From Schoenoplectus triqueter (taxonomy: Eukaryota > Streptophyta > Magnoliopsida > Poales > Cyperaceae): 64,000 nucleotides of DNA. The position numbers and the translations under genes were made by a program. Below the pieces are notes generated by a model. The model saw nothing but the letters and a program-made list of their open reading frames with translations, did no database searches and was not told where the DNA came from. Below, in pieces: positions 62,638 to 64,000 of this stretch (position 1 is the first letter of the stretch; the number at the start of each line of letters is the position of its first letter). The DNA lies in NCBI GenBank assembly GCA_964058805.1, contig CAXKVV010000142.1, forward strand, positions 62,001 through 126,000. The letters are read 5' to 3'.

Positions 62638-63685
62638 CTATCCAAGGAAAGGAATTACCCATGTGCCCCATTTCTCCGACTGGTACAGCAGCTTCTCTAC
62701 TGTACCATCAGCCAGATTATATCTGCACAGAATAAAGATGGGATGAAGTGCATCCTCCAAAATTTCTCCTTTCAGGAAGTAGATGCTATTCCCCACACAG
62801 CCGGCAAAATCACCGGCACTAAGCACCAGCCCGGTGGCCGAGTAATCCAAGAACAACATCTCATCTCTGATATCTTTCACCTCCATCCAAAATGCCTGAT
62901 CCCCATCCATACACAGCCGGTACACTTCAAAATAAATATCCTTGAGATCCAAATTGATATCATACGGCCGGTGAACCTTGAGCAGTTCACCAGAGGACGA
63001 CTCAATCAAGCAGTGCATCTGCGAGTCTTCCGAGTTTGCACGCTCCTGAGGAGGTATTTCAGACAGAACCTTACCAGAATAGATATTGGTAACCGTTGTA
63101 GTTATCTTACATGAAGACGCAGTCATCTGAGTCTGAGAGGCGCAAATCAACATCGCATTTCTTGTGATATATGATGTTCTCAAAGTAAAACCAATACTCT
63201 CCATTCCTTTCAGCCTTGGGTTTCATCATCTCAAGGCGGTGCCAGACACGTGGTGGTGGAACCAGAATGAGAGACCGAAAAGGAGGGTTCAAGGGAGCAA
63301 TCGCCATTGCTTTCCAGTTGTCACGATAGAAAGTACTGGTCAAGAGATCCGTAGCTGGATAACCCATACCTGATACGGAGCCAAACACCTTGTCAGTGGA
63401 TTCGAAAGTGATAGTCTTAGCATGGGGAAGGGAGTAGAAATCGAAGTCGGATTCCAATGAATTGCGATGTTGATAGATCCAGGGGAAGCGCGGCGAGGGG
63501 TCGGAGCGGGGGACAGCCGACCGCCATCGTTTGCACACGGCTCGAAGCCTGACGAAGTCGGAGAGGTCGGGGAGTTTCTTGGAAATGAGATAGACAAGCT
63601 CCTGATGGAAAGCTACTGAGCAAGAAATTCTAGGATTGCAGGGTACTAACCGAATACACGACAATCTCCGTCGCTGGATCCTAGC
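62638..63685 (-). pseudogene. F-box/DUF295 (KIB-type) protein, frameshifted and 5'-truncated
   Basis: The first frame (63685-63107) has the F-box: FHQELVYLISKKLPDLSDFV then RLRAVCKRWRSAVP. It continues with the DUF295 beta-propeller start and ends at a TAA after DDCVFM. A second frame, shifted by one base, continues KITTTVTNIYSGKVLSEIPP and on to ILCRYNLADGTVEKLLYQSE and a WGTWVIPFLG end. The switch lies at about 63108-63110. The F-box side has no ATG: the frame begins at a TTG-rich stretch and runs into a hAT-like element starting at 63686. An intact relative would be about 350-380 residues and would act as an SCF ubiquitin-ligase substrate adaptor. ATGTAAGA at the break could serve as a splice donor, but no good acceptor was found, so a frameshift is preferred. 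Confidence 0.85.
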
Positions 63686-64000
63686 TACGGCTGATAATTC
63701 TCGACCGAACCGATGGGTTAATTGAATCCGACTTTAAATAAATAAATTAGCTATGAGTTTAATTTTTTTTGATCCGAATTTGAGTTAATCCGATTAATTA
63801 TATTTTTTAAAATAATTTTGTAATTTAACATTAATTAAAATTTAAATATACACTAATTAAGATAAATTATAAATAAATTAATATTTTATTGTTTAAAATT
63901 ATATAAAAATAATTATTAATTAATTAATTATTTTATACGGATCGGGTCGGGTCGACCCATGAATCAGGATTTTTTGACCCGAATTTAATCGGATCGGGTC
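63686..64000. mobile_element. hAT-like element, cut by the window end
   Basis: TACGGCTGATAATTCTCGAC then CCGATGGGTTAATT matches the 5' end of the 45.8 kb element (TAGGGATGTCAATTCTTGAT then CGATGGGTTAATT). The AT-rich core and CGGGTCGGGTCGACCC follow in the same order. The right end is outside the window. Confidence 0.75.

Noticed and set aside
63100..63115. Intron in place of the F-box frameshift
   Set aside because: ATGTAAGA could be a donor, but the coding similarity continues at once in the shifted frame and no acceptor was found.

Overview
The window is nuclear DNA from a flowering plant. It is AT-rich, its genes have GT-AG introns, and it holds many non-autonomous plant DNA transposons (hAT types with 8-bp target duplications, a Helitron-like element, foldback elements, a probable solo Copia LTR). 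The conserved genes PRMT10 and a KEA4/5/6-type antiporter are angiosperm-like. I cannot name the species.

Left part (about 7.6-40.4 kb, with relics to 53.9 kb): a tandem array of single-exon, minus-strand genes for a small multi-span membrane protein family that I do not recognise (about 205-248 residues, about seven predicted membrane segments, motifs HVA-PQS and PAVLIE). Clear copies lie at 12.0, 15.1, 21.1, 26.0, 34.5 and 39.5 kb. Copies at 12.0, 26.0 and 39.5 kb look intact. The 15.1 kb copy has an early in-frame stop, the 21.1 kb copy has in-frame internal deletions, and the 34.5 kb copy has lost its 5' half and ends at a foldback element. Orphan pieces (an inverted promoter plus start codon at 11.6 kb, a short fragment at 16.55 kb, upstream-block relics at 7.6-10.9 kb, a downstream-block relic at 53.8 kb) show that the array was once larger and was rearranged. 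Block X (24.2-29.3 kb) and block Y (31.2-37.1 kb) are duplicates. Four transposons in Y have matching empty sites in X. A fragment of an NPF6.3/NRT1.1-type transporter pseudogene sits at 11.0-11.5 kb beside the inverted promoter.

Middle part (40.4-47.9 kb): transposon-rich DNA without a convincing gene, including a probable solo LTR nested in a hAT-like element.

Right part (47.9-64 kb): a seven-exon minus-strand PRMT10 gene, a nested pair of hAT elements, a 20-exon plus-strand KEA-type K+/H+ antiporter gene, and a minus-strand F-box/DUF295 pseudogene with one frameshift and a 5' end cut by a hAT-like element that runs out of the window. These housekeeping genes have no evident functional link to the membrane-protein array.

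Exon boundaries were set by hand from splice consensus, reading phase and remembered family sequence. No alignment or search was run.
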